Positions 55,726-64,000 of a stretch of DNA of 64,000 bases are shown here, in pieces. The translations under genes and the position numbers were made by a program. The DNA is from Bacteroidales bacterium. Lineage in GTDB: Bacteria; Bacteroidota; Bacteroidia; Bacteroidales; UBA10428. Location of the stretch: positions 1 through 64,000 of the forward strand of contig JAFGOZ010000692.1 of assembly GCA_016926235.1 (NCBI GenBank), in the 5' to 3' direction. Under the pieces are notes generated by a model, which worked only from the letters and a program-made list of their open reading frames with translations, did not search any database and was not told the origin of the DNA. Numbering within the stretch: position 1 is the stretch's first letter; each line of letters begins with the position of its first letter.

Positions 55726-55747
55726 AAATCCCGGTTCCCCGGGATTT
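55726..55747 (-). terminator. Intrinsic terminator of the multi-PAS sensor gene
   Basis: A 9-bp perfect stem AAATCCCGG/CCGGGATTT with a 4-nt loop is followed on the minus strand by a T-run, directly after the stop codon of the gene at 55754. Confidence 0.82.
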
Positions 55748-55753
55748 GTAATG

Positions 55754-58700
55754 TTATACGACAGCTTTCAAATCATAGGCAAAACCAACTAAGGCGCCTT
55801 CTTTCATGTTATTTCGGAAGACTACATGTTCAAATTGTGTGTCTTTTGCTGCAAACTTGCCTCCATCAACAATTTTAACCTCCTTATCCTCCGTTATCGT
55901 CCCTATGAGCTTCTTATCCAGTTTTGGAAAGATCGAATCGATAGGTTTGCCAATAAAGTCTTTTTCCACTTTCTTTAAAATTCGCAATCCCTGTCCTTTT
56001 ATTGAATTTATTAATCCCTTGTTATCTACATCATAAATGAATACAGGAAGTTTTTGTGCAAATCCATCCGTAATCTTCTCCTTATGAGCCAATTCAAATC
56101 CCATATTTTTTCTATCCGTAATATCTCTTGAGAAAATTAAACTACCTATTACCTTCCCTTCATCACTTTTAAATGGTATCCTTGAAGTTGATACCCATCC
56201 GATTGATCCATCCTTAAAGGTCAACTTTTCTTCAATATTTAAAATTGGTTTTCCTGAAGCAATTACTTTTAATTCTTCTTCCATGGCCTTTTGTGCATGC
56301 TCTTTTCCGAAAATATCAATATCTGATTTCCCAATTACCTCATTAGCATTCGTAAGATTTAAACGGTCTGCTTTTGCTTTATTAACCCGTGTATAAGCCC
56401 CTTTCGTATCCTTATAAGTGATCCTGTCAGGTAAGTGGTTCATGAGTGTTTCAAACATTTTCTTCTCAACCATCAGTTTTTCCTGCAACTTAAGTTGTTC
56501 TTCATTAACCTTTTTCAAATCTTCAGCCTGTTTTTTTGCTTTTTCTTCCAGCATACGTATATCCGTAATGTCTTTTGATACACCAAATGTTCCAATGATA
56601 TTGCCTGCTTCATCTTTAAGTGGCATTTTTGAAGTAGTTACATATTTGGAAGAACCATCCTCAAATGTCTCCTTTTCAATTTTATCAATGATTGGAACAC
56701 CCGTGCGAATTATCTCCTGTTCATCTTCAAAAGCCGGTCTTGCGTGTTCGTCTGTAAAGAAATCAAAATCGCTCTTCCCGTATAATTGTTGTACATTACT
56801 AACTTTAAAACTCTTTGCCATAGAATTACTTGCTTTTATAAACTTACTTTCACGGTCTTTCCAATAGAAGTACTCATTGGCATTTGTCAATAATGCATCC
56901 ATTAAGGCTTTTTCTTTTGACAATTCATCTTTTTGTTTTTGAAGTTCTTCCTGTACAGCTTGCATTTCTTCGAGATTTTGTCTTAACTCTTCTTCCTGTG
57001 ATGCTAATAAAGCTGCCTTTTCTGTGGCCTCAATCTCCATTTGTTTAATATATGTAATATCCCTGGTTATACCAAAAGTTCCCATAACAACTCCATCTTC
57101 GTTTTTCAATGGCATCTTTGTTGTTGACACCCAGGATATGGTGCCATCATCAGATATCTCTTTTTCTAGATGATCAATAATAGATTTACCTGTCTTAATA
57201 ATATCTTGTTCATGATTATATATAGCCTGTGCTTTTTCATCATCCAGGTAATCAAAATCTGATTTCCCTAGCATATCCCCAACATTGTTAACGCCATATG
57301 CATTTGCCATGGCCTGACTTACTCGTAGGAAACGACTATCATTATCTTTAAAATAAATATGATCAGGTATAGCTGCCATAAGTGAATCCATTAATACGGT
57401 CTGTGCTTTCAGCTCTTCATGAACTTTCCTTAATTGTTCATTTTGTAGCTGGACTTCCATTTCCATTTGTTTAATATCCGTTATATTCAGCTGTATGCTC
57501 AACAAACCGGTCTGTTTTAAATATGGGATATAGAATGGCATTTTTGTAACCTTCATTACCCTCTTTTCTTCATTATCATCTTCCTCTTCCTGAATATATG
57601 TCTTTGCTCCCATCTTCATTACTTCCAGTTCTTCATCCCTGAAAATGCGGGCCTGTTTGAGATCATAAAGGTCAAAATCAGAAGTCCCGATAACTTCTTC
57701 TACCGACTTATTGTATAATTTTGCAGCCGCAGAGTTTGCTATAACAATCCTGCCATCCTCATCTTTAAGGTAAACCCTGCCAGGAATTTCTTCCAGGATG
57801 TTAATCAATGTCTTCATGTACATCTCTTGTTGTTCCATCATTTCTTTAGAACGCTCAATCTCTTCTCTTTTTACCCTTTCAAGTTCTTCCTGAGTGGCCT
57901 GCATCTCTTCAAGGTTCTGACGCATTTCTTCTTCCTGTTGTGCTATCTCATTTGCTTTTTCCCTTGATTCCACTAACAATGCAGCTGTCCGTTCATTTAT
58001 TTTTACGGTTGTAATAGTTGATGCAATACTTTCAGCAACGCGTTCCACAAACTCAATTTCAAATGATTGAAATTCATTAAACGAAGCTATCTCTAGTATT
58101 CCTAAAACTTCTTCTTCAACTTTTAAAGGCACAATCAGCAAGCTTCTTGGATTAGCCTTGCCTAAACCTGATGTAATGGAAATATAATCTTCAGGAATCT
58201 CTGTGAGGTATACGGTGTTTTTCTCCATAGCAACTGTACCTACCAGACCTTCACCAGTCTCAATTTTTTTGGTAATAAATTTTTGACGGTTATAAGCATA
58301 CGCTGCAACCAGTTCCAGATACTTTTCATCCGGATTATCATCATTCATAATAAACATACCCGCCTGGTTTGCACCTAAATAATCAACCAGGTTACTAATT
58401 ATGCTATAGGACAATTTCTCAATATTATCATTATCACTTCTCAAAATTTCAGAAAACTTGGCAATGCCTTGTGTTGCCCAGTTCCTCTTCTCATCTTCAA
58501 CTATTCGCTTTTTTTCTTCCTCTTTTGCTTCCTGCAAACTTTCTTTCATTTGAGTAAGCGAAACACCCAACCTGTCATTATCACTTAATGCTTTAAACTC
58601 AAAATTAAACTCCCCTTTCCCTATACTTGTTGCAAAATCAGATGCCGAATTAATTCTTTGAACTAACTGATTTACAGCCAATATTGTTTGGCCTATCTCA

Positions 58701-60169
58701 TCCCTGAATTTGGTTTCAAGAAGAGTAAATGCTTCACCTTTAGCTAAAGTTGAAATAGCATTTCGAATCTTATTTATTCTTACAGAAAGACCTTTTGAAT
58801 ATTTGTTCCCAATAATATTAACGGCAAAAAATATAAGGACTATTGCAATAATTAAGATCCACCTCAGTTTATTCAGCTGTTTAAATGTTTCTGAGGCAGA
58901 TATTTCGGCAACTATAGCCCAATTCATCCCGTCAACATTAATTGGGGAATATGAGCACAATACCTTTTCTCCTTTATACCCGTTTACTATTTCGTTTCCA
59001 CTTATACCCTTTAGTGCTTCCCGTACTGCATCATTATTTATTTCCTGTAATAATACACTGGTACCAAATTTATTTATTTGATTGATGGTCCTGTCTGAAA
59101 TTCCATTTTTTTGCATTACCTTAAGGTAGCTTTCTTTGTTCTCTTCCATCAACCGGGCATTAGACCTCATAAGCATGTCGTTCCCAACCAGATAAACTTC
59201 ACCTGTCTCTCCAAGTCCTTCTTCCCTCCAATTGCCATTACTACTAATTAAATTATTTACATTATTAATACCTATCTGAAATACAAGGATCCCTATTTTC
59301 TCTTCTCCATCATAAATTGGTGATGCAATAAAAGAAGCAGGCTCACCGAAAGATGGATCATAGGCTTCAAAATCCATAAGCTTAACATAATCCTTGATTG
59401 TTGTATTCTTTGCAATTTCAAATGCTTTTGCCAGATTGGTCCCTGAATAAGGCCCAGTAAAAAGATTTGTACCAAAGTCTATTTTTTTCATTACAGAATA
59501 TACAATATGCCCACTTTCAGGATCAACTAACATAATATCTTCATAACCAAACTTCTCCAAGAAATTTCTCATAATCGGATGGTAAACACTATGTATCTCA
59601 CTATATTGACTTCCATCCTCAGCTTTTGTTAATAATTGTTTTGATCCTGCCTGATTTGGGTTTGTAGATATATAATAATGTTGAAGTATAGAAGCCACAA
59701 TATCTCCTGGCCAAATATTTTCCACAGTCCTTACAATATCAAGCTTTGAATTTAAAAGGCTAAGAAAATTTGAACTATAGTAATTCTTCAAACTGGTTTC
59801 AATTTCAATTATTTTATCTTGAGTATAAGATGTATTTGTATCCCTGGCTATGTTATGAAAAGCATCCTTAAATTCTTGCATAGCGCCAACAACCATGGTG
59901 TTTTCAGAGTAAGTCCTTGCTTGATTTTTTACCTGACTGAAATAATTTTCAACCGAAGCTTTTTTCCCTTCCCTAATTGCAGTGAGACGATCTTCAGATA
60001 GTTCCCTTACTGTTTTTCGACTGTTATAAATACTTATAACACCTATAGTTACTATAGATATCAGGGAAATCAGAATAAAAACAAGGTTTACCTGTTGCCT
60101 GATATTGTATTCCGAAGGATTTAACTTTCTCAGAAAATTCCCGTTTTTTGTTTCAACATTCTTATCCAT
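55754..60169 (-). CDS. Very large membrane sensor: Cache-HAMP-GAF-multiple PAS, no output domain
   Basis: The 1471 residues run: membrane helix (about 28-48), large extracytoplasmic double Cache (about 50-430), helix (WILIIAIVLIFFAVNII), HAMP region, GAF (about 570-720), coiled coil with EEEMRQNLEEMQATQEE, then four PAS modules (about 785-910, 925-1050, 1085-1210, 1225-1345) each preceded by a helix, and a last PAS-like stretch to the C-terminus. Three PAS modules share D(R/S)(R/K)F..(A/S)..MA, GKSDFD and WVSTTKMPL(K/D)-type wording, pointing to internal duplication. No kinase, GGDEF or MCP tip occurs. The first GAF half is a clear paralogue of the protein at 13315. Confidence 0.88.
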   Translation of the reverse strand: MDKNVETKNGNFLRKLNPSEYNIRQQVNLVFILISLISIVTIGVISIYNSRKTVRELSEDRLTAIREGKKASVENYFSQVKNQARTYSENTMVVGAMQEFKDAFHNIARDTNTSYTQDKIIEIETSLKNYYSSNFLSLLNSKLDIVRTVENIWPGDIVASILQHYYISTNPNQAGSKQLLTKAEDGSQYSEIHSVYHPIMRNFLEKFGYEDIMLVDPESGHIVYSVMKKIDFGTNLFTGPYSGTNLAKAFEIAKNTTIKDYVKLMDFEAYDPSFGEPASFIASPIYDGEEKIGILVFQIGINNVNNLISSNGNWREEGLGETGEVYLVGNDMLMRSNARLMEENKESYLKVMQKNGISDRTINQINKFGTSVLLQEINNDAVREALKGISGNEIVNGYKGEKVLCSYSPINVDGMNWAIVAEISASETFKQLNKLRWILIIAIVLIFFAVNIIGNKYSKGLSVRINKIRNAISTLAKGEAFTLLETKFRDEIGQTILAVNQLVQRINSASDFATSIGKGEFNFEFKALSDNDRLGVSLTQMKESLQEAKEEEKKRIVEDEKRNWATQGIAKFSEILRSDNDNIEKLSYSIISNLVDYLGANQAGMFIMNDDNPDEKYLELVAAYAYNRQKFITKKIETGEGLVGTVAMEKNTVYLTEIPEDYISITSGLGKANPRSLLIVPLKVEEEVLGILEIASFNEFQSFEIEFVERVAESIASTITTVKINERTAALLVESREKANEIAQQEEEMRQNLEEMQATQEELERVKREEIERSKEMMEQQEMYMKTLINILEEIPGRVYLKDEDGRIVIANSAAAKLYNKSVEEVIGTSDFDLYDLKQARIFRDEELEVMKMGAKTYIQEEEDDNEEKRVMKVTKMPFYIPYLKQTGLLSIQLNITDIKQMEMEVQLQNEQLRKVHEELKAQTVLMDSLMAAIPDHIYFKDNDSRFLRVSQAMANAYGVNNVGDMLGKSDFDYLDDEKAQAIYNHEQDIIKTGKSIIDHLEKEISDDGTISWVSTTKMPLKNEDGVVMGTFGITRDITYIKQMEIEATEKAALLASQEEELRQNLEEMQAVQEELQKQKDELSKEKALMDALLTNANEYFYWKDRESKFIKASNSMAKSFKVSNVQQLYGKSDFDFFTDEHARPAFEDEQEIIRTGVPIIDKIEKETFEDGSSKYVTTSKMPLKDEAGNIIGTFGVSKDITDIRMLEEKAKKQAEDLKKVNEEQLKLQEKLMVEKKMFETLMNHLPDRITYKDTKGAYTRVNKAKADRLNLTNANEVIGKSDIDIFGKEHAQKAMEEELKVIASGKPILNIEEKLTFKDGSIGWVSTSRIPFKSDEGKVIGSLIFSRDITDRKNMGFELAHKEKITDGFAQKLPVFIYDVDNKGLINSIKGQGLRILKKVEKDFIGKPIDSIFPKLDKKLIGTITEDKEVKIVDGGKFAAKDTQFEHVVFRNNMKEGALVGFAYDLKAVV

Positions 60170-60427
60170 TTGATAAAGCTTTAATGTTTTGAATTCAACA
60201 ACTTATGTTTCTTCCTCGCACAAGCAATGTTGTGAATTTATAAAAAAATAATTAATTAATGAATATACTTATGAAGAATTACGTGTGACCTACCTAATTT
60301 TATTACAAATTTAAGAAAAGGTTGTGCATTATGAAAATATATTATTCAGCAAAGTTAGGTTTTCGCTTTTAGTAATTGGCTTTTGATTAGCTAAATAAAT
60401 ATTATATAATTATTTGTAACAACTAAT

Positions 60428-60468
60428 GCTACTCCTTAACTTTAGCCTTAGCCTTAGCTTTTGCCTTA
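60428..60468. repeat. AGCCTT-type simple repeat
   Basis: A short degenerate run of a CTTAGC/CCTTAG hexamer (TTTAGCCTTAGCCTTAGC, then TTTTGCCTTA) lies in the 362-bp gap ahead of the MFS gene. The rest of the gap is AT-rich with a promoter-like box and no gene. Confidence 0.55.
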
Positions 60469-60526
60469 CTACTCCCTATTCATATTATTCGTGCCTTCTT
60501 CACTAAATTATGTAACTCAATTCCTC

Positions 60527-60534
60527 TATATTTG
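60527..60534 (+). promoter_or_regulatory. Candidate -7 box (TATATTTG) of the MFS gene
   Basis: The box fits TAnnTTTG and lies only 9 bp ahead of the ATG at 60544, so the predicted transcript start falls at or next to the start codon. No good -33 motif was found. Confidence 0.4.
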
Positions 60535-60543
60535 CATGCGAAA

Positions 60544-61752
60544 ATGAGGAATATTTCTGCAAATATTACAAAACTATACTTCGTTAAGATTGCAAAATGG
60601 TTTATGCTTTTTATGCCCATTATTGTGCCCTTTTACAAAGACAATGGCCTTGATGCTAAAAATGTTTTTGCTTTACAGGCTGTATATTCTATAGCTGTAG
60701 TGATCCTGGAGATACCATCCGGATACATAGCTGATGTGTGGGGCAGAAAAAAAACAATTGTAGCAGGTAGTTCGTTAGGTTTTTTTGGTTTTTTAGTTTA
60801 TTCGCTATCGGGAGGCTTTTATGGATTTCTTCTCGCAGAAATCATTCTTGGTTTTGGACAAAGTCTGATTTCGGGAGCCGATTCTGCTATTCTTTATGAT
60901 TCATTATTAGAAATTAAGAAAGAAAACCAATATACCAAAATGGAAGGCAGGATAACAGCTATAGGAAATTTTGCTGAAGCTATTGCCGGAGTAATTGGAG
61001 GAATTTTGGCAACAATAAGTCTTCGCACTCCCTTTTATTTTCAAACCGGTGTTGCTTTTTTGGCTGTGCCTGCATCTATTATGCTAATTGAACCTCATCA
61101 ACATAAACTCCAGGTGGGTATAAGTTTGCGGCATTTCTTTTCAATTATCCATTGGTGTTTATTCAAAAACATGAAAGTCAGGGATACGATCCTTTATTCT
61201 TCCATTATAGGAACATCTACACTCACTATGGCATGGTTTGTACAATTTTATTTTCAACAGGTGAATATCCCTCTGGCATTTTATGGTATATTATGGCCAG
61301 GATTGAATATGCTGGTGGGTATCACTTCATTATATGCATATAGATTGGAATTACAACTTGGACAGAAAAGAACTATATTACTTATCTTACTATCATTGAT
61401 AGCTATTTATATCTCACTTGGATGGATCCATTCTTTCTGGGGAATTTCTTTACTGGTAATCTTTTATCTTGTACGTGGCATCGCCACCCCTATCTTAAAA
61501 GATTATATTAATCGTCTTACGGAATCAAAGATACGTGCAACTGTATTATCGGTTCGAAGTTTTGTAATCCGAATATTCTTTGCCATTTGTGGTCCAATTT
61601 TGGGTTGGATGACTAGTAAAATTTCCCTGGCATATGCCCTCACAAGCGCTGGAATTGTTTTCTTAATTTCGGGAGGAATTTTTGCTTTGCTATTACTTTT
61701 TAAAAAACGCAGTGGAGACTCTTATTTCAGTTCCAGCTCAAGTCCGTCATAA
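60544..61752 (+). CDS. MFS transporter
   Basis: The start at 60544 (MRNISANITKLYFVKIAKW) fits the family; an upstream TTG at 60532 adds four residues that would overlap the promoter-like box. Twelve membrane helices are plausible in 402 residues, with the loop 2-3 signature IPSGYIADVWGRKKTIVAG. The subgroup resembles bacterial efflux MFS proteins. The substrate is unknown. The last 31 bp overlap the convergent PhnP-like gene. Confidence 0.88.
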   Translation: MRNISANITKLYFVKIAKWFMLFMPIIVPFYKDNGLDAKNVFALQAVYSIAVVILEIPSGYIADVWGRKKTIVAGSSLGFFGFLVYSLSGGFYGFLLAEIILGFGQSLISGADSAILYDSLLEIKKENQYTKMEGRITAIGNFAEAIAGVIGGILATISLRTPFYFQTGVAFLAVPASIMLIEPHQHKLQVGISLRHFFSIIHWCLFKNMKVRDTILYSSIIGTSTLTMAWFVQFYFQQVNIPLAFYGILWPGLNMLVGITSLYAYRLELQLGQKRTILLILLSLIAIYISLGWIHSFWGISLLVIFYLVRGIATPILKDYINRLTESKIRATVLSVRSFVIRIFFAICGPILGWMTSKISLAYALTSAGIVFLISGGIFALLLLFKKRSGDSYFSSSSSPS

Positions 61753-62486
61753 GCCAGAAAAACATTTTCAGGCAATTCCTTCTGAACTTTATCATGTAAA
61801 CCCATTTGATGCCCAATGTGAGTTATTGCGGCTTGTTCAGGCTTTATTCTTAAAATCTCATCCAAAGCTTCGTCCAGGCTAAAATGAGAATAATGCTTCT
61901 CTTTACGTATTGCCCCGAGAATTAAAAGCTTTAATCCATTCAGTTGTTCCCTTGTTGAATCAGGAATAAGGCTTACATCTGTAATATACGCCAAATTGCC
62001 TATTCGAAAACCCAGTATTGGTAGACGATTGTGCATTATTCTTAGAGGAAGGACATCCAAACCGTTGATTGAAAAAGGCTTTTCATTTATAATATGCATA
62101 TTTATTTGAGGAACACCAGGATATTTTCGCTCAGCAAACACATACTCAAACTCGCGGGTAAGCGCTCTCCGGACACGTTCTTCTGCATATATGTCCATAG
62201 GTTTTTCTTGTTTAAAGTTAAATGCCCTTATATCATCAAGTCCTGCTGTATGATCTTTATGCTCATGGGTAAAAATAACTGCCTCAAGATGTTTGGTCCC
62301 CGCCCGAAGCATTTGCATCCGAAAATCAATGCTTGTATCAATGATTATGTTCATGTTATCAACTGACACCAATAAGGATGAACGCAACCTGTTATCTTTT
62401 GGATTTCGCGATGTACAAACATCGCAACTACAGCCAATTACTGGAATTCCCTGTGAAGTACCTGTTCCTAAAAAATTTACTTTCAT
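61722..62486 (-). CDS. MBL-fold metallohydrolase, PhnP-like
   Basis: The start at 62486 (MKVNFLGTGTSQGIPVIGCSCDVC) is the usual family start; an in-frame Met at 62507 is possible. The two cysteines of the zinc-binding loop CSCDVC, the HxHxDH motif HEHKDHTAG, and the late His in AITHIGHQMG define the PhnP/cyclic-phosphodiesterase-type group. It would hydrolyse a cyclic phosphodiester; a phn operon is not nearby. Its 3' end overlaps the MFS gene tail to tail. Confidence 0.87.
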   Translation of the reverse strand: MKVNFLGTGTSQGIPVIGCSCDVCTSRNPKDNRLRSSLLVSVDNMNIIIDTSIDFRMQMLRAGTKHLEAVIFTHEHKDHTAGLDDIRAFNFKQEKPMDIYAEERVRRALTREFEYVFAERKYPGVPQINMHIINEKPFSINGLDVLPLRIMHNRLPILGFRIGNLAYITDVSLIPDSTREQLNGLKLLILGAIRKEKHYSHFSLDEALDEILRIKPEQAAITHIGHQMGLHDKVQKELPENVFLAYDGLELELK

Positions 62487-62651
62487 CAACTCTTGTTTTT
62501 CAAGCATCTATAGGTACAAAAGTAGCAAATAAATAGGAAGTGTTCTATTATAAACTTTTAAACACAATGTGGAACAAAAGTTTAAAACCTTCACAACCCT
62601 TATCACTTTTAATTGTATTTTTGAAACAAAAAATCCTGCAGATCTAAAAAT

Positions 62652-63368
62652 ATGAATGGGAAACTCTATCTAATACCTACTCTGCTTGGAGAAGATGAAT
62701 CAGTTATTGACTGGGTAATTCCTCTGAATGTTAAAAATGTTGTAAACCAAATTTCACACTACATTGTTGAAAATGAACGAACTGCAAGGAGATACCTCCT
62801 CAAAATAGGATATAAAACACCTATAGATAGTACCTGTTTTTATGTATTGAATAAGCATACGAAAGATGAAGAAATAGCTGAGTTTTTAAAACCTGCATTA
62901 GAGGGTATGCATTTGGGATTACTATCAGAAGCCGGAGTTCCTTGTGTCGCCGATCCTGGCAATATCATTGTGCGTCTTGCACATTTGAGGAATATTTTAG
63001 TTGAACCTCTTACAGGTCCATCTTCGATTATTTTAGCGCTTATGGCTTCCGGTTTTAACGGACAGAATTTTTCATTTCTGGGATACCTGCCCATTGATAA
63101 AGCTGAAAGGATACGAAAGATAAAACATTTGGAAGCATTGTCCTTAAAGGAAAACCAGACACAGATATTTATCGAAACCCCCTTTCGTAATCAAAAGCTT
63201 TTTGAGGATATTGTTAACAATTGCAATCCAGCAACTCTGTTATGCCTAGCTTGTAATATTTCGTTGCCCTATGCGTTAATAAAAACAAAAACTATCAGTG
63301 AATGGAAGAAAAGTAATCCCGACTTGAATAAAAAACCTACAGCATTCTTGATTTACAGGGATAAATAG
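62652..63368 (+). CDS. RsmI-like SAM-dependent methyltransferase
   Basis: The tetrapyrrole methylase fold is shown by LYLIPTLLGED, LLSEAGVPCVADPGNIIVRLA, PLTGPSSIILALMASGFNGQNFSFLGYLP and IFIETPFRNQKLFEDI. RsmI methylates the 2'-O of a 16S rRNA cytidine; Bacteroidetes carry this shorter-type paralogue of 238 residues alongside a standard RsmI. Exact target is not certain. It is preceded by a TATTTTTG box at 62616. Confidence 0.85.
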   Translation: MNGKLYLIPTLLGEDESVIDWVIPLNVKNVVNQISHYIVENERTARRYLLKIGYKTPIDSTCFYVLNKHTKDEEIAEFLKPALEGMHLGLLSEAGVPCVADPGNIIVRLAHLRNILVEPLTGPSSIILALMASGFNGQNFSFLGYLPIDKAERIRKIKHLEALSLKENQTQIFIETPFRNQKLFEDIVNNCNPATLLCLACNISLPYALIKTKTISEWKKSNPDLNKKPTAFLIYRDK

Positions 63369-63391
63369 AATTCGCATTCATCAGCATAGAA

Positions 63392-63682
63392 CTACTTCAC
63401 CACCATTTCCTTCACCAATTCCTTCCCTGCTCTCTTATTCATTTCACTTATCAATCCTTCGCGTAACATCATAAGTTCGTGACGAGCAACGGATGAATTT
63501 AAATAAACGAACAAGGTCCCCTCTTTAATAAAAATTCTTTTGGTATATCTTGCCATCGTTTTGCCTACAATTTCTTCCCATTCCTTTACCAGACTTACCT
63601 CCGAAAGCTTATCCTCGATGTGGCTATCCTTAACAAACTCTTTTAATAAATCACTTATTTTTTGGGTATTGCTTTTACGCAT
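63392..63682 (-). CDS. DUF721/DciA-like protein
   Basis: The 96 residues match DUF721: KISDLLKEFVKDSHIEDKL, VKEWEEIVGKTMARYTKRIFIKEGTLFVYLNSSVARHELMMLREGLISEMNKRAG. DciA loads the replicative helicase in many bacteria without DnaC. Location just downstream of recF is a common arrangement in Bacteroidetes and supports a DNA-replication role. Confidence 0.87.
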   Translation of the reverse strand: MRKSNTQKISDLLKEFVKDSHIEDKLSEVSLVKEWEEIVGKTMARYTKRIFIKEGTLFVYLNSSVARHELMMLREGLISEMNKRAGKELVKEMVVK

Positions 63683-63712
63683 TGCAATTGGTTTATAGGC
63701 TATTTGCTATTA

Positions 63713-63752
63713 CTATTCATTATTCATTATCCATTATCCATTATCCATTATT
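63713..63752. repeat. CATTATC heptamer tandem repeat
   Basis: A run of CATTATT/CATTATC units (about five copies) fills the short gap between recF and the DUF721 gene. It is a simple tandem repeat without a stem. Confidence 0.7.
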
Positions 63753-64000
63753 CCAAAGGAATCTTAAATATGTTGTGTTCAATCTTCAATTGCCTTAAAA
63801 TGTTGTCCCACCTTTCCTGATCTGTGTCAGTGATAAAAATTTGGCCAAAATTATCATCGGCAACCAATTGAACAATTTGCGTTACCCGCTCATTGTCAAA
63901 TTTATCAAAAATATCATCCAATAGCAAGATCGGATTGAATCCGTTGACTTTTTTAATGAAATCAAATTTGGCCAATTTCAGGGCTACCAGAAATGTTTTT
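63748..64000 (-). CDS. recF: RecF recombination protein, C-terminal part (cut by window edge)
   Basis: The frame stays open to the edge of the window; the codons before the apparent TTG start read KTFLVALKLA and continue into KFDFIKKVNGFNPILLLDDIFDKFDNERVTQIVQL, the Walker B/signature D-loop region of RecF. RecF helps load RecA at single-strand gaps. Only about the last 84 residues are visible; the 5' part is outside the window. Confidence 0.9.
   Translation of the reverse strand, partial: KTFLVALKLAKFDFIKKVNGFNPILLLDDIFDKFDNERVTQIVQLVADDNFGQIFITDTDQERWDNILRQLKIEHNIFKIPLE

Noticed and set aside
56418..56867. Plus-strand frame of 149 codons inside the multi-PAS sensor gene
   Set aside because: It is Ser/Phe-rich, as expected for the reverse complement of Glu/Lys-rich coding sequence.
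1..64000. CRISPR array, integrase, prophage or complete insertion sequence
   Set aside because: No spaced direct repeats, transposase, integrase or phage structural genes were found; the only mobile-looking features are short non-coding fold-back elements.

Overview
The window looks like a chromosomal segment of an AT-rich Bacteroidota bacterium, most likely a Bacteroidales/Marinilabiliales-type organism. The evidence is: secreted proteins with type IX secretion (T9SS) C-terminal sorting domains, promoter-like TAnnTTTG boxes instead of sigma70 boxes, a reporter-type propeller histidine kinase, a radical SAM/lipoprotein pair of a kind known from Bacteroidetes, DUF3857 transglutaminase-like proteins and a TrpB2-type tryptophan synthase. 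No rRNA operon, prophage, CRISPR array or intact insertion sequence was seen. There is one tRNA (Arg-TCT).

Layout. 0.2-8.1 kb: phosphohexomutase (-), an unknown alpha-helical protein, a small outer-membrane barrel, a two-HKD phospholipase-D-like protein, a secreted M14 carboxypeptidase with a T9SS tail, an orphan remnant of a second sorting domain, and a CrtI/RetSat-like FAD oxidoreductase. 8.3-15.6 kb: a large propeller-GAF histidine kinase and a Cache-HAMP-GAF-PAS sensor with no output domain. 15.9-22.4 kb: dipeptidyl peptidase III lipoprotein, zinc alcohol dehydrogenase, radical SAM-SPASM enzyme plus partner lipoprotein, and a GH88 lipoprotein. 22.6-28.8 kb: gltBD (glutamate synthase) behind a structured leader that ends in an intrinsic terminator. 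28.9-34.9 kb: PAS histidine kinase, TrpB2, and an outer-membrane protein/P-II/ammonium-transporter operon. 35.3-41.6 kb: SIS isomerase + PfkB kinase + small secreted protein, DUF2721 protein, T9SS cargo, aldo/keto reductase, AraD-type epimerase. 41.8-45.1 kb: ferritin-like/VIT1 membrane protein and DUF2339 protein. 45.3-50.9 kb: an envelope operon with two DUF3857 proteins, one with an intact and one with an altered catalytic site. 51-55.6 kb: hydroxyacid dehydrogenase, TPR protein, DUF302, LysE-type exporter and GH3 protein, tRNA-Arg. 55.7-64 kb: a 1471-residue multi-PAS sensor, MFS transporter, PhnP-like hydrolase, RsmI-like methylase, DciA-like protein and the 3' part of recF.

How the genes fit together. 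The clearest theme is nitrogen: gltBD assimilates ammonia, and 5 kb away the porin-like/P-II/Amt operon imports and senses it. The upstream region of that operon carries several TACCCC motifs. A second theme is envelope biology: T9SS cargo, lipoproteins, barrels and the DUF3857 operon. A third is signalling: four large sensors, two of which share a near-identical coiled-coil linker.

Several intergenic gaps hold fold-back elements (about 2.9-3.0, 18.0-18.2, 38.8-38.9 and 40.0-40.1 kb) of the REP/MITE type. The best candidates for something new are the gltB leader with mutually exclusive hairpins, the radical SAM/lipoprotein pair, the composite inverted-repeat element at 38.8 kb and the output-less multi-PAS sensors.
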